From an uncultured Treponema sp. (lineage in GTDB: Bacteria; Spirochaetota; Spirochaetia; Treponematales; Treponemataceae), in the NCBI GenBank assembly GCA_937877515.1, contig CALFIX010000034.1:1-64000 (forward strand): DNA of 64,000 nt, written 5' to 3'. Below, piece after piece: positions 39,352 through 48,690 of the stretch (the stretch's first letter is position 1; every line of letters starts with the position of its first letter). The translations under genes and the position numbers were made by a program. The notes beneath the pieces are model-generated. The model was not told the DNA's origin. It ran no database searches and was given only the letters and a program-made list of their open reading frames with translations.

Positions 39352-40656
39352 ATGAAAAAAAATGTTATGGTTGGTGCAGTAACTTTTACTGTAGCAGTTC
39401 TTGCTGTGTTAACAGGTTGCAGTAAGAAAGAAGGTTCTTCTAATTCTAAGAAAAGTGAAGAAGGAATTATTCGTATTGAAGGTGCATTCCGTGGGGAAGA
39501 AGAAGCTCGCTTCCAGGAAATTGTAAAAATCTTTAATGAAATGCATAAAGATGATGGGTACCAGGTAACTTATGAAGGTAGCCCAGACTTTGAGGTTCAA
39601 ATTCAAGTAGAAACACAGGCAAACACTCCTCCAGATATTGCAGTCTTACCTCAGCCAGGAACAATGAAGCGTTTTGCAGAAGCTGGGTTGATTAAGGCTT
39701 TAGATAGCGATGTTGTTGCAGCAATTGATAATAGCTATGCACCAGTTTGGAAGGAACTTGGTTCTTATAATGGTCAGGTTTATGGTGTATTTCATCGTGT
39801 AAATGCAAAAAGTTTTGTTTGGTATAACAAGAAAGAATGGGCAAAGCGTGGTTATAAAATTCCTGCTACATGGGAAAAACTTAGAGCACTTGAAGAACAG
39901 ATGGTTAGTGATGGTATTACACCTTGGACAGTAGGTTTTGAAAGCGGAGCAGCTACAGGTTGGCCAGGAACAGACTGGCTTGAAGATATGATGCTTAGAA
40001 CTGCAGGCCCTGATGTATACGACAAATGGGTAAACCACGAAATTGCCTTTAATGATCCAGTAGTTGTAAAGGCTCTTAAATATTGTGGTGAAATCTTTTT
40101 AAATGATAAATACGTTTACGGGGGTGCTTCAAATATTGTAACCATGAACTATGGAGACAGTATTAAACCTTTGTTTGAAAATCCTCCTAAAGCAATGATG
40201 AATCGTCAGGGCAACTTTATTACAGGTTTTATGCAGCAGGAAATTCAGGACAACATGGAAGAAAATGTTGGTGTATTTGCTCTTCCTGGAGTTGATGAAA
40301 AATGGGGCACACCTGTTTTAGGTGGTGGAGACCAGTTTGTTGCATTTTCTGATAAACCTGGTGTAAAAGAATTTCTTACTTTCTTAACAACCTGGGATGC
40401 TTGTGCACCTTGGGCTAGAGTAGGAGGAGCTTTGTTCCCTCATAAAAATCAAAATTTTGATGATTATGGTTCTAGCGTAGAAAGAGATATTGCAAAGATT
40501 TTAGTAAATGCAAGCGTTTTCCGTTTTGATGCTTCAGATTTAATGCCTACAGAAGTTGGTTCAGGTTCTTTCTGGACAGGTATGGTAAACTATGTTTCTG
40601 GTGCAGAAACTGCAGAAGAAGCTCTTAAGACAATAGAAGAAACATGGTCTAAATAA
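39352..40656 (+). CDS. ABC sugar importer, substrate-binding lipoprotein
   Basis: 434 residues. Signal peptide with lipobox LTGC (Cys about 23), then the extracellular solute-binding family 1 fold (IRIEGAFRGEEEARFQEIV, QTQANTPPDIAVL-like ETQANTPPDIAVLPQPG, AKSFVWYNKKEW, GWPGTDWLEDMML). The closest type is the alpha-glucoside/AglE branch. AAGGAGG precedes the ATG. Genes downstream suggest sucrose as ligand. A hairpin after the gene would let this protein be made in excess over the permeases. Confidence 0.9.
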   Translation: MKKNVMVGAVTFTVAVLAVLTGCSKKEGSSNSKKSEEGIIRIEGAFRGEEEARFQEIVKIFNEMHKDDGYQVTYEGSPDFEVQIQVETQANTPPDIAVLPQPGTMKRFAEAGLIKALDSDVVAAIDNSYAPVWKELGSYNGQVYGVFHRVNAKSFVWYNKKEWAKRGYKIPATWEKLRALEEQMVSDGITPWTVGFESGAATGWPGTDWLEDMMLRTAGPDVYDKWVNHEIAFNDPVVVKALKYCGEIFLNDKYVYGGASNIVTMNYGDSIKPLFENPPKAMMNRQGNFITGFMQQEIQDNMEENVGVFALPGVDEKWGTPVLGGGDQFVAFSDKPGVKEFLTFLTTWDACAPWARVGGALFPHKNQNFDDYGSSVERDIAKILVNASVFRFDASDLMPTEVGSGSFWTGMVNYVSGAETAEEALKTIEETWSK

Positions 40657-40662
40657 AATTAT

Positions 40663-40704
40663 AAAGCTGTCTGTTCAGTGTAATAACGTTCAGGCAGCTT
40701 TTAT
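40663..40704 (+). terminator. Partial terminator between binding protein and permeases
   Basis: AAAGCTG and CTG (from 40663) pair with CAG and CAGCTTT (to 40701) with one internal mismatch; few T follow. Typical of an intra-operon attenuating or RNA-stabilising hairpin. Confidence 0.6.
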
Positions 40705-40743
40705 AGTAAAACGAACTATAAAGTTTGTTCGGGAGAAAATGTT

Positions 40744-41835
40744 ATGGCTGAATCAAAAGCTCTTAAACAGAGTGCATCAATTACAGACATATTGAAAACT
40801 TGTTTAATTGTAATATTGACTGTTGCAGTCAGTGTAAGTGGATTTGTGCTTTTAAAATCAAATATACTTCCTCAGATTCCAACTACTTTAGTTGCCATTA
40901 TTTGGGGAGTTCTTTCTGTTGTTCTTATTTTTTATTCGTTAAATTTATTAGCTCAGATTTTTCCTACAAAAATTTACAATAAGATTGTTCCTTATATTTT
41001 TATAGGGCCAGCTGTTTTAATAATGGGCTGGTATCTTTTAATTCCTACAGTGCGCTCTTTTTTATTGAGCTTTATGGATAAGACTTCTACAAAATTTGTT
41101 TGGTTTGATAATTATAAGTATTTGTTTACAGATAAATCTATGCTTACTTCTATACGCAATACTTTATTGTGGCTTGTGTTTGGAACAGGTTTTAGTGTTT
41201 TGCTTGGTTTAATTTTTGCAATTCTTGCAGAAAGAAGTACGATAGAGAAAGTTTCGAAGACATTTATATTTTTGCCGATGTCTATTTCTTTAGTTGGTGC
41301 AGGTGTAATTTTTAAATTTATGTATGCTGCAAAGTTTGGTGGAGCAGAACAGATTGGTCTTTTAAATGCTATTGTAGTTGCTTTTGGTGGGAAACCTCAA
41401 AACTGGTTGGGTAAAGCTCCATGGAATAATTTTTTCTTAATTGCAATATTTGTTTGGCTTCAAACAGGTTTTGCACTTGTTGTTTTAAGTGCGGCCTTAA
41501 AAGCTGTCCCAGAAGATATGATAGAAGCTGCTCGCATAGACGGTGCTAGTGAATTTAGAATTTTAATGCAGATAATAATTCCAAATATTAGAGCATCTTT
41601 AATAAGTGTAAGCACAACAATTCTTCTTGCTGCATTAAAATGTTTTGATATTGTTTACTCTATGACAAATGGTATGTTTGGAACAGAAGTTCTTGCAAGC
41701 CAGCAATATAAGCAGATGTTTACTTTCCAAAATTATGGGCGTGGTTCTGCAATTGCAATTTTAATTTTAATAGGTGTAAGTCCTGTAATCTATTACAATT
41801 TAAAAGAATTTCGTAACAGGGAGGCATTTAAATGA
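40744..41835 (+). CDS. ABC sugar importer permease, MalF/AglF type
   Basis: 363 residues. Two extra N-terminal helices (about 15-75) precede the six-helix core. The coupling motif EAARIDGASEFRILMQIIIPNI lies near 260-282. Works with the next permease and a cytoplasmic ATPase. The following gene overlaps by 4 bp (ATGA), so they are co-translated. Confidence 0.92.
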   Translation: MAESKALKQSASITDILKTCLIVILTVAVSVSGFVLLKSNILPQIPTTLVAIIWGVLSVVLIFYSLNLLAQIFPTKIYNKIVPYIFIGPAVLIMGWYLLIPTVRSFLLSFMDKTSTKFVWFDNYKYLFTDKSMLTSIRNTLLWLVFGTGFSVLLGLIFAILAERSTIEKVSKTFIFLPMSISLVGAGVIFKFMYAAKFGGAEQIGLLNAIVVAFGGKPQNWLGKAPWNNFFLIAIFVWLQTGFALVVLSAALKAVPEDMIEAARIDGASEFRILMQIIIPNIRASLISVSTTILLAALKCFDIVYSMTNGMFGTEVLASQQYKQMFTFQNYGRGSAIAILILIGVSPVIYYNLKEFRNREAFK

Positions 41836-42734
41836 AAGAAAAAGAAAAAATAACTCCTGCTCGCATTATAATTACTGTAATTTTAGTGCTTCTTTGTGTG
41901 ATGTGGACAATTCCCACAATTGGAATTTTTGTAACTTCATTTCGTACTGCCGATGCTGCAAGTTCAACTGGTTGGTGGAAGGCTTTAAAAAATCTTGGCG
42001 ATTTTACACTTGATAACTATAATCAGGTTTTATTTGGGCAGCGTTATAATGTTGGTAATGCAACAGGTACACAGACAGTACGTGGAGCTACAATGCTTAG
42101 TGCATTTTTATCTTCTATTGCTGTAACTCTTCCTTCTGTAATAATTCCTATTCTTATTGCAGCTGCAGCAGCTTATGGTTTTGCGTGGTTAGATTTTAAA
42201 GGCCGCAATGTTTTATTTGGAATGATTATTGCACTTTTAGTAGTTCCGTTACAAATTTCTCTTATTCCAATTTTACGCGATTACAATAAGATTGGTCTTA
42301 ACGGAAGCTACTTAGGAATATGGCTTGCACATACAGGTTTTGGTTTACCACTTGCAACATATATGATGTATAATTATATTTCCTCTTTGCCTCGTTCTAT
42401 TCTTGAATCAGCATTTATAGATGGTGCTAGCCATTTTACAACTTTTGTTAGACTGATTTTACCTCTTAGCATGCCAGCAATAGCTTCTTTTGCAATCTTC
42501 CAGTTTATTTGGGTATGGAATGATATGCTAGTTTCTTTGGTATTCTTAAGTGGTGCAGGACAAAAGCTGCAAGTTGTTACTGTTCGTCTTATGAATATGG
42601 CAGGCACACGTGGTACTGACTGGCATTTGTTAACAGCTGGTGCATTCGTTTCTATGATTTTACCACTTGCAGTATTCTTAGGTTTACAAAAATTCTTTGT
42701 GCGTGGACTTTTGGCAGGTTCTGTAAAAGGTTAA
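41832..42734 (+). CDS. ABC sugar importer permease, MalG/AglG type
   Basis: 300 residues, six helices. Coupling loop ESAFIDGASHFTTFVRLILPLSMPAI (about 195-220, EAA motif). Second half of the sugar channel. No ATPase gene is present in the operon, implying use of a shared MsmX/MalK-type ATPase encoded elsewhere. Confidence 0.92.
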   Translation: MKEKEKITPARIIITVILVLLCVMWTIPTIGIFVTSFRTADAASSTGWWKALKNLGDFTLDNYNQVLFGQRYNVGNATGTQTVRGATMLSAFLSSIAVTLPSVIIPILIAAAAAYGFAWLDFKGRNVLFGMIIALLVVPLQISLIPILRDYNKIGLNGSYLGIWLAHTGFGLPLATYMMYNYISSLPRSILESAFIDGASHFTTFVRLILPLSMPAIASFAIFQFIWVWNDMLVSLVFLSGAGQKLQVVTVRLMNMAGTRGTDWHLLTAGAFVSMILPLAVFLGLQKFFVRGLLAGSVKG

Positions 42735-42759
42735 GGTTTTAAAAATAAGGAATATTTTT

Positions 42760-44556
42760 ATGTATCAGACAAGACTTGAACAAAATATGGCTCCTCTTAC
42801 GCAAAGACTTTATGAATTGTATGGTGAGCGTTGGGATTTTTATAATATTCTTTCTAGATTAGAAGCTTTGATGAAAAAATCTTCTAAAGATAAACAAGAA
42901 TATAATGAAGAAGACCAGACTTTAGAAAAGCCATGGTATTTAAGTGAACAGACTGTAGGCATGATGCTCTACGTAGATTTGTTTGCAGGAAATTTAAGAG
43001 GGCTCATAGAGAAAATTCCTTATATAAAAGAGCTTGGTGTAAATTATGTTCATTTGATGCCATTGTTTGATTGTCCTAAAAAAGAAAATGATGGTGGCTA
43101 TGCAATAAGTTCTTATCGTCGTGTAAGAGAAGATCTTGGTACAATAGAAGATTTGCGTGAAGTTTCTAAAGAATTTCATAAAAACGGAATTCGCCTTGTA
43201 CTAGACTTTGTTTTTAATCATACAAGTGATGAACACGAGTGGGCAAAGAAAGCAAAAAAAGGTGAAGAAAAGTATCGCAATTTTTATTACATCTACAAAG
43301 ATAAAAAAGAAGTAGATGAATGGAATTCTACTTTGCGAGAAATTTTTCCTACAGTAAGGCGAGGTTCTTTTACCTATTTAGAAAAAACAGATGAATGGGT
43401 TTGGACAACATTTAATTCTTTTCAGTGGGATCTAAATTATTCAAATCCGGAAGTTTTTCTTGCAATGTGTGAAGAACTTTTATTTATTGCAAATCTTGGT
43501 GTTGATGTCTTGCGATTGGATGCTCTTGCATTTGTATGGAAAGAAAAAGGTACTGTATGTGAAAGTCTTTCTAAGGCTCATACACTTATTCAGGCTTTTC
43601 AGTATGTTGCACGTATAGCTGCACCCTGGTTGTATTTTAAAAGCGAAGCAATTGTTCACCCAGATGAGGTTGTGCGTTACATAAATACAAATGAATGTCA
43701 TATAAGTTATAATCCATTGCAGATGGCATTGTTTTGGTCTACAGTTGCTACAAGAGATACTAATCTTTTAACTTTTTCATTAAAGAAGCGATGGTATATT
43801 TCTAAGGATTGTGCTTGGGTAAATTATATTCGCTGTCATGATGATATTGGCTGGACTTTTAGTGATGAAGATGCAGCAAGTCTTGGTATAAATGGTTATG
43901 AACACAGAAAATTTTTAAATAAATTTTTTACTGGTCGTTTTGAAGGTACATTCGGAAAAGGAGAAGCTTTTCAATTAAATCCTACAACTGGGGACTGCCG
44001 TATTTGTGGAACAATGGCGAGCCTTGCAGGACTAGAACAAGCTGAACTAGAAGGTAATGCTCTTTGGCGTGATATGGCCATAAAGCGTATGCAAATGATG
44101 TATGCAGTTTTATTTGCACTTCCAGGAATTCCACTATTGTATGCTGGTGATGAAAATGCCGTCTTTAATGATTACTCTTATAAAGATGATGAATCTAAAA
44201 AAGAGGATTCTCGTTGGGTGCATAGAATTAAAACAAATTGGCTTGAAAATGCAAAATATAAATCTCAAGAGGAGGTTTCTTATTTTGTAAAGAAAGTAAT
44301 TACATTGCGTAAGCGAGAAAAACTTTTAGGTGGTAGTGAAATATTTTTTTATGACACTCAAGATAGTCATGTGTTTGCTTTTAGACGTGGAACAATTCAT
44401 GTTGTTGCAAATTTTTCTGAGAATGAAGCCAAATTCATGATAGATGCCTGGTCTGATGAAAGTGTAGATTTACTTACTGGTAGAGTTTTTAAAAATCACT
44501 TGGTACAGGTTTTAGAGCCCTATGAAGTTAGGTGGCTTAAAGAGGATATAAAATGA
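42760..44556 (+). CDS. Amylosucrase/sucrose hydrolase-type GH13 enzyme
   Basis: 598 residues. A helical N-terminal domain (about 1-70) typical of amylosucrases is followed by WYLSEQTVGMMLYVDLFAG and the barrel. Catalytic motifs: LVLDFVFNHTSDEHEW, nucleophile Asp in VDVLRLDALAF, acid/base Glu in FKSEAIVHP, and IRCHDDIGWTF. These are the amylosucrase-branch forms. The enzyme cleaves sucrose, either transferring glucose to glucan or releasing it; sequence alone does not separate these. No signal peptide, so it acts in the cytoplasm after uptake. The fructokinase gene overlaps its end by 4 bp and would use the released fructose. Confidence 0.88.
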   Translation: MYQTRLEQNMAPLTQRLYELYGERWDFYNILSRLEALMKKSSKDKQEYNEEDQTLEKPWYLSEQTVGMMLYVDLFAGNLRGLIEKIPYIKELGVNYVHLMPLFDCPKKENDGGYAISSYRRVREDLGTIEDLREVSKEFHKNGIRLVLDFVFNHTSDEHEWAKKAKKGEEKYRNFYYIYKDKKEVDEWNSTLREIFPTVRRGSFTYLEKTDEWVWTTFNSFQWDLNYSNPEVFLAMCEELLFIANLGVDVLRLDALAFVWKEKGTVCESLSKAHTLIQAFQYVARIAAPWLYFKSEAIVHPDEVVRYINTNECHISYNPLQMALFWSTVATRDTNLLTFSLKKRWYISKDCAWVNYIRCHDDIGWTFSDEDAASLGINGYEHRKFLNKFFTGRFEGTFGKGEAFQLNPTTGDCRICGTMASLAGLEQAELEGNALWRDMAIKRMQMMYAVLFALPGIPLLYAGDENAVFNDYSYKDDESKKEDSRWVHRIKTNWLENAKYKSQEEVSYFVKKVITLRKREKLLGGSEIFFYDTQDSHVFAFRRGTIHVVANFSENEAKFMIDAWSDESVDLLTGRVFKNHLVQVLEPYEVRWLKEDIK

Positions 44557-45530
44557 AAGAGTTTGATGTAGTTGCTTTAGGCGAAATTTTAATAGATTTT
44601 ACACCTGCTGGAATTTCTGAAGCCGGCAAAAATCTTTTTGAAGAAAATCCTGGAGGGGCTCCTGCAAATTGTGCTGGTGCTGTTAGTAAGCTTGGTGGTA
44701 AAAGTGCGTTTATAGGCATGACAGGTTTTGACAGCTTTGGTGCAGATTGTAAAAAGGCTTTGGAAGAAATTGGTGTAGACACTCGTGGTATGAGAAAAAC
44801 TTCTGAGCAGCATACAACTTTAGCTTTTGTTTCTTTAGATGAACATGGGGAACGACAGTTTAGTTTTTGCAGAAATCCGGGCGCAGATACTCAGCTTTCT
44901 GAAAAGGATTTAGATGAAGAACTTATAAAATCTAGTTGTATTTTTCATGTAGGCTCACTGTCTCTTACAGATGAACCATGTAAAGGAGCAACATTAAAGG
45001 CTATTAAGATTGCAAAGGAAAGTGGTTCGTTAATTTCTTACGACCCAAATTACAGAGAAAAACTTTGGGGTGGACGTAAGGATGCAATACAGTTAATGAA
45101 AAGTATTATTCCAAGTGCAGATATAATAAAGGTAAGTGAAGAAGAACTAAGTCTTTTATGTGAAGATGTAAAACTAGAAGAAGGTGCAAAATATTTTATG
45201 AGCTTAGGTGTAAGTTTAGTTTTAATTACGCTTGGCTCTAAAGGTGTTTTTTATGCTTCTAAAGATTTAAATGATAATTTTATAACTGGTACAATAGGTG
45301 TTCCAAAGGTAAAAGTGGTAGATACAACTTGTGCAGGTGATAGTTTTACAGGTGGATTTTTATATTGCATAACAAAAGATAAATCTTTCCTTTCTTTTAC
45401 AAAAGAAAAATTAGAAGAACATCTTAAGTTTGCAAATTCGGTTGCTTCTATTTGTGTTACGCGTCGTGGAGCAATTCCTGCCTTGCCAACTTTAAGCGAA
45501 GTACAGGAATTTATTGCACAACATTATTGA
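44553..45530 (+). CDS. Fructokinase, PfkB family
   Basis: 325 residues. PfkB signatures: ENPGGAPANCAGAVSKLGG (N-terminal, about 30-48) and the C-terminal VDTTCAGDSFTGGFLY with catalytic Asp. LGEILIDFTP is the usual fructokinase start. Phosphorylates the fructose freed by the sucrose-cleaving enzyme. Ends convergently with the small secreted protein gene, overlapping it by 7 bp. Confidence 0.9.
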   Translation: MKEFDVVALGEILIDFTPAGISEAGKNLFEENPGGAPANCAGAVSKLGGKSAFIGMTGFDSFGADCKKALEEIGVDTRGMRKTSEQHTTLAFVSLDEHGERQFSFCRNPGADTQLSEKDLDEELIKSSCIFHVGSLSLTDEPCKGATLKAIKIAKESGSLISYDPNYREKLWGGRKDAIQLMKSIIPSADIIKVSEEELSLLCEDVKLEEGAKYFMSLGVSLVLITLGSKGVFYASKDLNDNFITGTIGVPKVKVVDTTCAGDSFTGGFLYCITKDKSFLSFTKEKLEEHLKFANSVASICVTRRGAIPALPTLSEVQEFIAQHY

Positions 45531-45931
45531 GCCGGTTTTAGCGTAATATTAAAAGGCATTTTCCCGGGCTTAAATTTCATAACTAAAGAATTCTGACTAA
45601 GCTCTAAAGATGAAATTGTAATATCTGTTGTTTTTTCTGCACTTACAGCTTTTACTGTCGTGTTCTTTGTTGTAAAAACATTTTTGTTGTTTTTATCTTG
45701 TAAAAGTTCAACAGAAAATTCTCCAACAGTTTTATCTTTGTAAGAGAACTCATGTACTGTGAGTAAAACTTTTTCTAAAGAGTTTTCATCGTGTGTTACT
45801 GAGTATGAAACGTCAGCAGGGTAGGACGTTGACATTACAGATAAAACTGAGTTTTGTGTGTAGTCCTCTGCAAACACTAAGCTTGCAAAGGAAAGTAATA
45901 GTGTAATAAAAAAAGATTTTCTTGTTAGCAT
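45524..45931 (-). CDS. Small secreted protein of unknown function
   Basis: 135 residues with a signal peptide (SFFITLLLSFASLVFA, cleavage about 21). The mature part is beta-rich (YSVTHDENSLEKVLLTVHEF, LVMKFKPGKMPFNITLKP). No family recognised. Stands 44 bp past ribH on the same strand, so it may be read through from the riboflavin operon. Confidence 0.6.
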   Translation of the reverse strand: MLTRKSFFITLLLSFASLVFAEDYTQNSVLSVMSTSYPADVSYSVTHDENSLEKVLLTVHEFSYKDKTVGEFSVELLQDKNNKNVFTTKNTTVKAVSAEKTTDITISSLELSQNSLVMKFKPGKMPFNITLKPAQ

Positions 45932-45975
45932 GGACTAACAATATAAAAAATCAGCTATAAAGTCAAATAAGTTTT

Positions 45976-46449
45976 CTAAATCTGCTTTATAACGTTTATC
46001 ATTTCTATGGCACTTAAAGCACAGTCGTAGCCTTTGTTACCAGATTTGCTTCCTGCCCTTTCTATTGCCTGCTCTATATTTTCTGTTGTGATTACGCCAA
46101 AGAGGACTGGGATTCCGTTTTTTAATGAGGCTTGAGCAATGCCTTTAGAAACTTCTGAGCAAACATAGTCATAGTGGCTTGTAGAACCGCGTATTACTGC
46201 ACCCACTGCAATTACGGCATCATATTTTTTAGATGATGCAAGTTTGTCTGCAATTAAAGGAATTTCAAAGGCACCTGGCACCCATACGGTTGTGATGTTT
46301 TCTTTTGAAACTCCATGGCGGGTAAGGCCGTCCACCGCTCCACCTAAAAGTTTTGTAACGATAATTTCGTTAAAGCGGCTAGCGACGATTGCAACTCTTA
46401 CTCCTTCTTCTGCAACAAGATTGCCTTCTACAACTTTAATCTCTTCCAT
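45976..46449 (-). CDS. ribH: 6,7-dimethyl-8-ribityllumazine synthase
   Basis: 157 residues, full length. VAIVASRFNEIIVTKLLGGA, VPGAFEIPLIA, AVGAVIRGSTSHYDYV and GVITTENIEQAIERAGSK are the lumazine-synthase active-site blocks. Condenses the pyrimidine intermediate with dihydroxybutanone phosphate in the penultimate riboflavin step. Last gene of the ribE-ribBA-ribH operon, 28 bp after ribBA. Confidence 0.95.
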   Translation of the reverse strand: MEEIKVVEGNLVAEEGVRVAIVASRFNEIIVTKLLGGAVDGLTRHGVSKENITTVWVPGAFEIPLIADKLASSKKYDAVIAVGAVIRGSTSHYDYVCSEVSKGIAQASLKNGIPVLFGVITTENIEQAIERAGSKSGNKGYDCALSAIEMINVIKQI

Positions 46450-46477
46450 ATCTGTACCTCCAAATTGTTTTTAAAAA

Positions 46478-47689
46478 TTATTTTCCTAAGTTTTCTGTAA
46501 ACAGGTGTCCCATTCGGTTTCGTTTTGTAATAAGATAAAACTCATCATACTTTTGTGCCTTTATTTCTATGGGAACTCTTTCGTTTACTTTTATGCCAAA
46601 GCCGTCTAAGCCGTAAATTTTATCAGGGTTATTTGTTAAAAGCCTAAGTGATTTGCAGCCCAAGTCTTTTAAAATTTGAGCGCCCACCCAGTATTCCCGT
46701 AAGTCAGGCTCAAAACCTAGCTTTATGTTTGCGTCAACAGTGTCGTAGCCTTGTTCCTGTAAAGTGTATGCTTTTAGTTTGTTTATTAAACCAATACCTC
46801 TGCCTTCCTGCCTCATGTAAAGAATTATTCCCCGTGTTTCATTTGAAATTATTTCCATCGCCTTTTTTAACTGAGGTCCGCAGTCGCACCTTAAGCTTCC
46901 AAATACATCACCTGTTAAACATTCTGAGTGAACGCGGCAAAGAATATTTTCTCCGTCTTTAATTTCGCCTTTTACAAGTGCCACGTGATGTTCACCCGTA
47001 ATGTCGTTTACGTAACCGTAAATTGTAAACTCTCCGAATTCTGTTGGGAGTTTTGCTTTTGCTTCCTGAACAACATGCTTTTCGTTAATGCGTATGTAGT
47101 CCTGTAAATCTTTTATAGTGATGAACTTTAGCGAAAGTTTTTGTGCAAGGTTGAATAATTTTTCTTTTTTCATCATGGTGCCGTCTTCATCCATTACTTC
47201 GCAGCAAAGTCCACATTCTTTTAAACCTGCAAGACGGCATAAATCAACTGTTGCTTCTGTGTGTCCTGCACGAACGAGTACGCCACCCTTCTTTGCGACT
47301 AAAGGGAACATGTGGCCCGGTCGCCTGAAATCTTCTGGTTTAGAGCCTTTTTCTATGCATTTTAACGCAGTAAGACTTCTGTCGTAAGCACTAATTCCGG
47401 TAGAAGTTTCTTTGTGGTCAACAGAAACTGTAAAAGCGGTGTTGTGATTGTCTGTGTTCTGATTTACCATCGGGTAAAAATTCAGCCTTTGCGCAATAGA
47501 CTCACTCATCGGCATGCAAATAAGACCGCGGGCATACTTTGCCATAAGATTTATGTTTTCTGGTGTTGCAAACTGCGAGGATAAAATCATGTCTGCTTCG
47601 TTTTCTCTTTTTTCATCGTCGCTTACTAAAATGATTTTTCCGTTTTGTAAATCTTCTAGTGCTTCTTTAACTGAGTTGTATTTATTCAT
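46478..47689 (-). CDS. ribBA: Bifunctional DHBP synthase / GTP cyclohydrolase II
   Basis: 403 residues. The N-terminal half (about 1-200) is 3,4-dihydroxy-2-butanone-4-phosphate synthase (VSDDEKRENEADMI, TGISAYDRSLT, RPGHMFPL, RAGHTEATVDLC). The C-terminal half is GTP cyclohydrolase II with the zinc site CRVHSECLTGDVFGSLRCDC and RQEGRGIGLINKL. Supplies both riboflavin precursors. Its start overlaps the end of ribE by 4 bp. Confidence 0.96.
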   Translation of the reverse strand: MNKYNSVKEALEDLQNGKIILVSDDEKRENEADMILSSQFATPENINLMAKYARGLICMPMSESIAQRLNFYPMVNQNTDNHNTAFTVSVDHKETSTGISAYDRSLTALKCIEKGSKPEDFRRPGHMFPLVAKKGGVLVRAGHTEATVDLCRLAGLKECGLCCEVMDEDGTMMKKEKLFNLAQKLSLKFITIKDLQDYIRINEKHVVQEAKAKLPTEFGEFTIYGYVNDITGEHHVALVKGEIKDGENILCRVHSECLTGDVFGSLRCDCGPQLKKAMEIISNETRGIILYMRQEGRGIGLINKLKAYTLQEQGYDTVDANIKLGFEPDLREYWVGAQILKDLGCKSLRLLTNNPDKIYGLDGFGIKVNERVPIEIKAQKYDEFYLITKRNRMGHLFTENLGK

Positions 47690-48351
47690 CTTAATACTCC
47701 CTCCCTAAGCCATTCGTTTAATTTATTTTCTGTGTCTGTTTCGGTTTCGTGAAAATCGGCTGAGTCGGGCGAAAGTAATTTTTTTACATACTTTGCCAAG
47801 ATGTCGTTTTCTAAGTTTACGCTGTCGCCAACTTTTTTTGTAAAAAGATTTGTGTTTTTTTGAGTGTGTGGAATTATGCTAACTGCAAAAGATGAGTCTA
47901 AAACTTTTGCAACCGTAAGGCTTATGCCGTCTATACAGATAGAACCTTTTTGCACGATTAAAGATAAAATTTCTTTAGAAGAAGAAATGTAATACCAGAC
48001 GGCATTCTGTTCTTTTTTGATTTCTGTAATTTTACCAGTGCCGTCTATGTGCCCTGTTACAATGTGTCCGCCAAATCTGCCTTGAGCAGAAAGTGCTCTT
48101 TCTAAATTTACGATGTTGTTTTTTTTGAGAGAACATAAGCTTGTTTTGCGTACGGTTTCTGCCATCACATCTGCTGTAAAAGAATTTTCTGTAAGCGATG
48201 TAACTGTAAGGCACACTCCGTTAACTGCAATACTGTCGCCGGGTTTTGTGTTTTCTAAAACAAGTTTTGCGTTTATACAGAGCGAACCACTTTGTTCGTT
48301 TAAGTTAAGAAAAGAGATGCTACCTGTTTCTTCAATAATTCCTGTGAACAT
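47686..48351 (-). CDS. ribE: Riboflavin synthase alpha chain
   Basis: 221 residues, two lumazine-binding repeats. MFTGIIEETGSI and the paired GDSIAVNGVCLTV / GSICIDGISLTV motifs mark the repeats, with GGHIVTGHIDGTG between. Converts two lumazines to riboflavin. First gene of the operon, under an FMN riboswitch. The terminator's T-run abuts its ATG, and the only ribosome-binding sequence, AGGGA, is in the terminator's 3' arm, so folding would block both transcription and translation. ribD (deaminase/reductase) is missing from this operon. Confidence 0.95.
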   Translation of the reverse strand: MFTGIIEETGSISFLNLNEQSGSLCINAKLVLENTKPGDSIAVNGVCLTVTSLTENSFTADVMAETVRKTSLCSLKKNNIVNLERALSAQGRFGGHIVTGHIDGTGKITEIKKEQNAVWYYISSSKEILSLIVQKGSICIDGISLTVAKVLDSSFAVSIIPHTQKNTNLFTKKVGDSVNLENDILAKYVKKLLSPDSADFHETETDTENKLNEWLREGVLR

Positions 48352-48377
48352 AAAAAAATCCCTGCAAACAACAGGGA
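48352..48377 (-). terminator. Riboswitch-controlled terminator/ribosome-site sequestrator
   Basis: On the minus strand TCCCTG pairs with CAGGGA across a 7-nt loop, followed by T7 and directly by the ribE ATG (48351). Formation would end transcription and hide AGGGA. Confidence 0.85.
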
Positions 48378-48445
48378 CTCATAAGGAATTCAAAATAAAC
48401 TTGTAAAAATTTTCTCTGCCACTGCAAGCAGAAAAACATTTGTTT

Positions 48446-48582
48446 ACTTCTTCCATCCGGACTATACCGTCGGCTACGGACTTGCACCGTATCATGACCT
48501 TAGCGTTATGCCAAGGACTCGCTGGCTTACAGATTATCTGCTTACAGCCGGTGAGGAATTACACCTCGCCCTGAAGTTGTAT
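48446..48582 (-). promoter_or_regulatory. FMN riboswitch (RFN element)
   Basis: Reading on the minus strand the conserved blocks occur in order: CTTCAGGGCGAGGTG, AATTCCTCACCGGC, AGCCAGCGAGTCC, ACGGTGCAAGTCCGTAGCCG and AGTCCGGATGGAAGAAG. These are the six-helix RFN core with its usual variable P-arm. Binding FMN should favour the downstream terminator and shut the rib operon. Confidence 0.95.
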
Positions 48583-48584
48583 GC

Positions 48585-48613
48585 ATACTAGCATAGCGGT
48601 ATTTTTTGTGCAA
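48585..48613 (-). promoter_or_regulatory. Promoter of the rib operon
   Basis: On the minus strand TTGCAC (48613-48608), 17-bp spacer, TAGTAT (48590-48585). The RFN aptamer begins almost immediately after the predicted start. Confidence 0.7.
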
Positions 48614-48690
48614 GGGGATATAAATTTTAGGACGGTACTTTTTTTGTTGTGGTTATTATTTTTTCACAAAAGCAGATATTCACTTAACAA

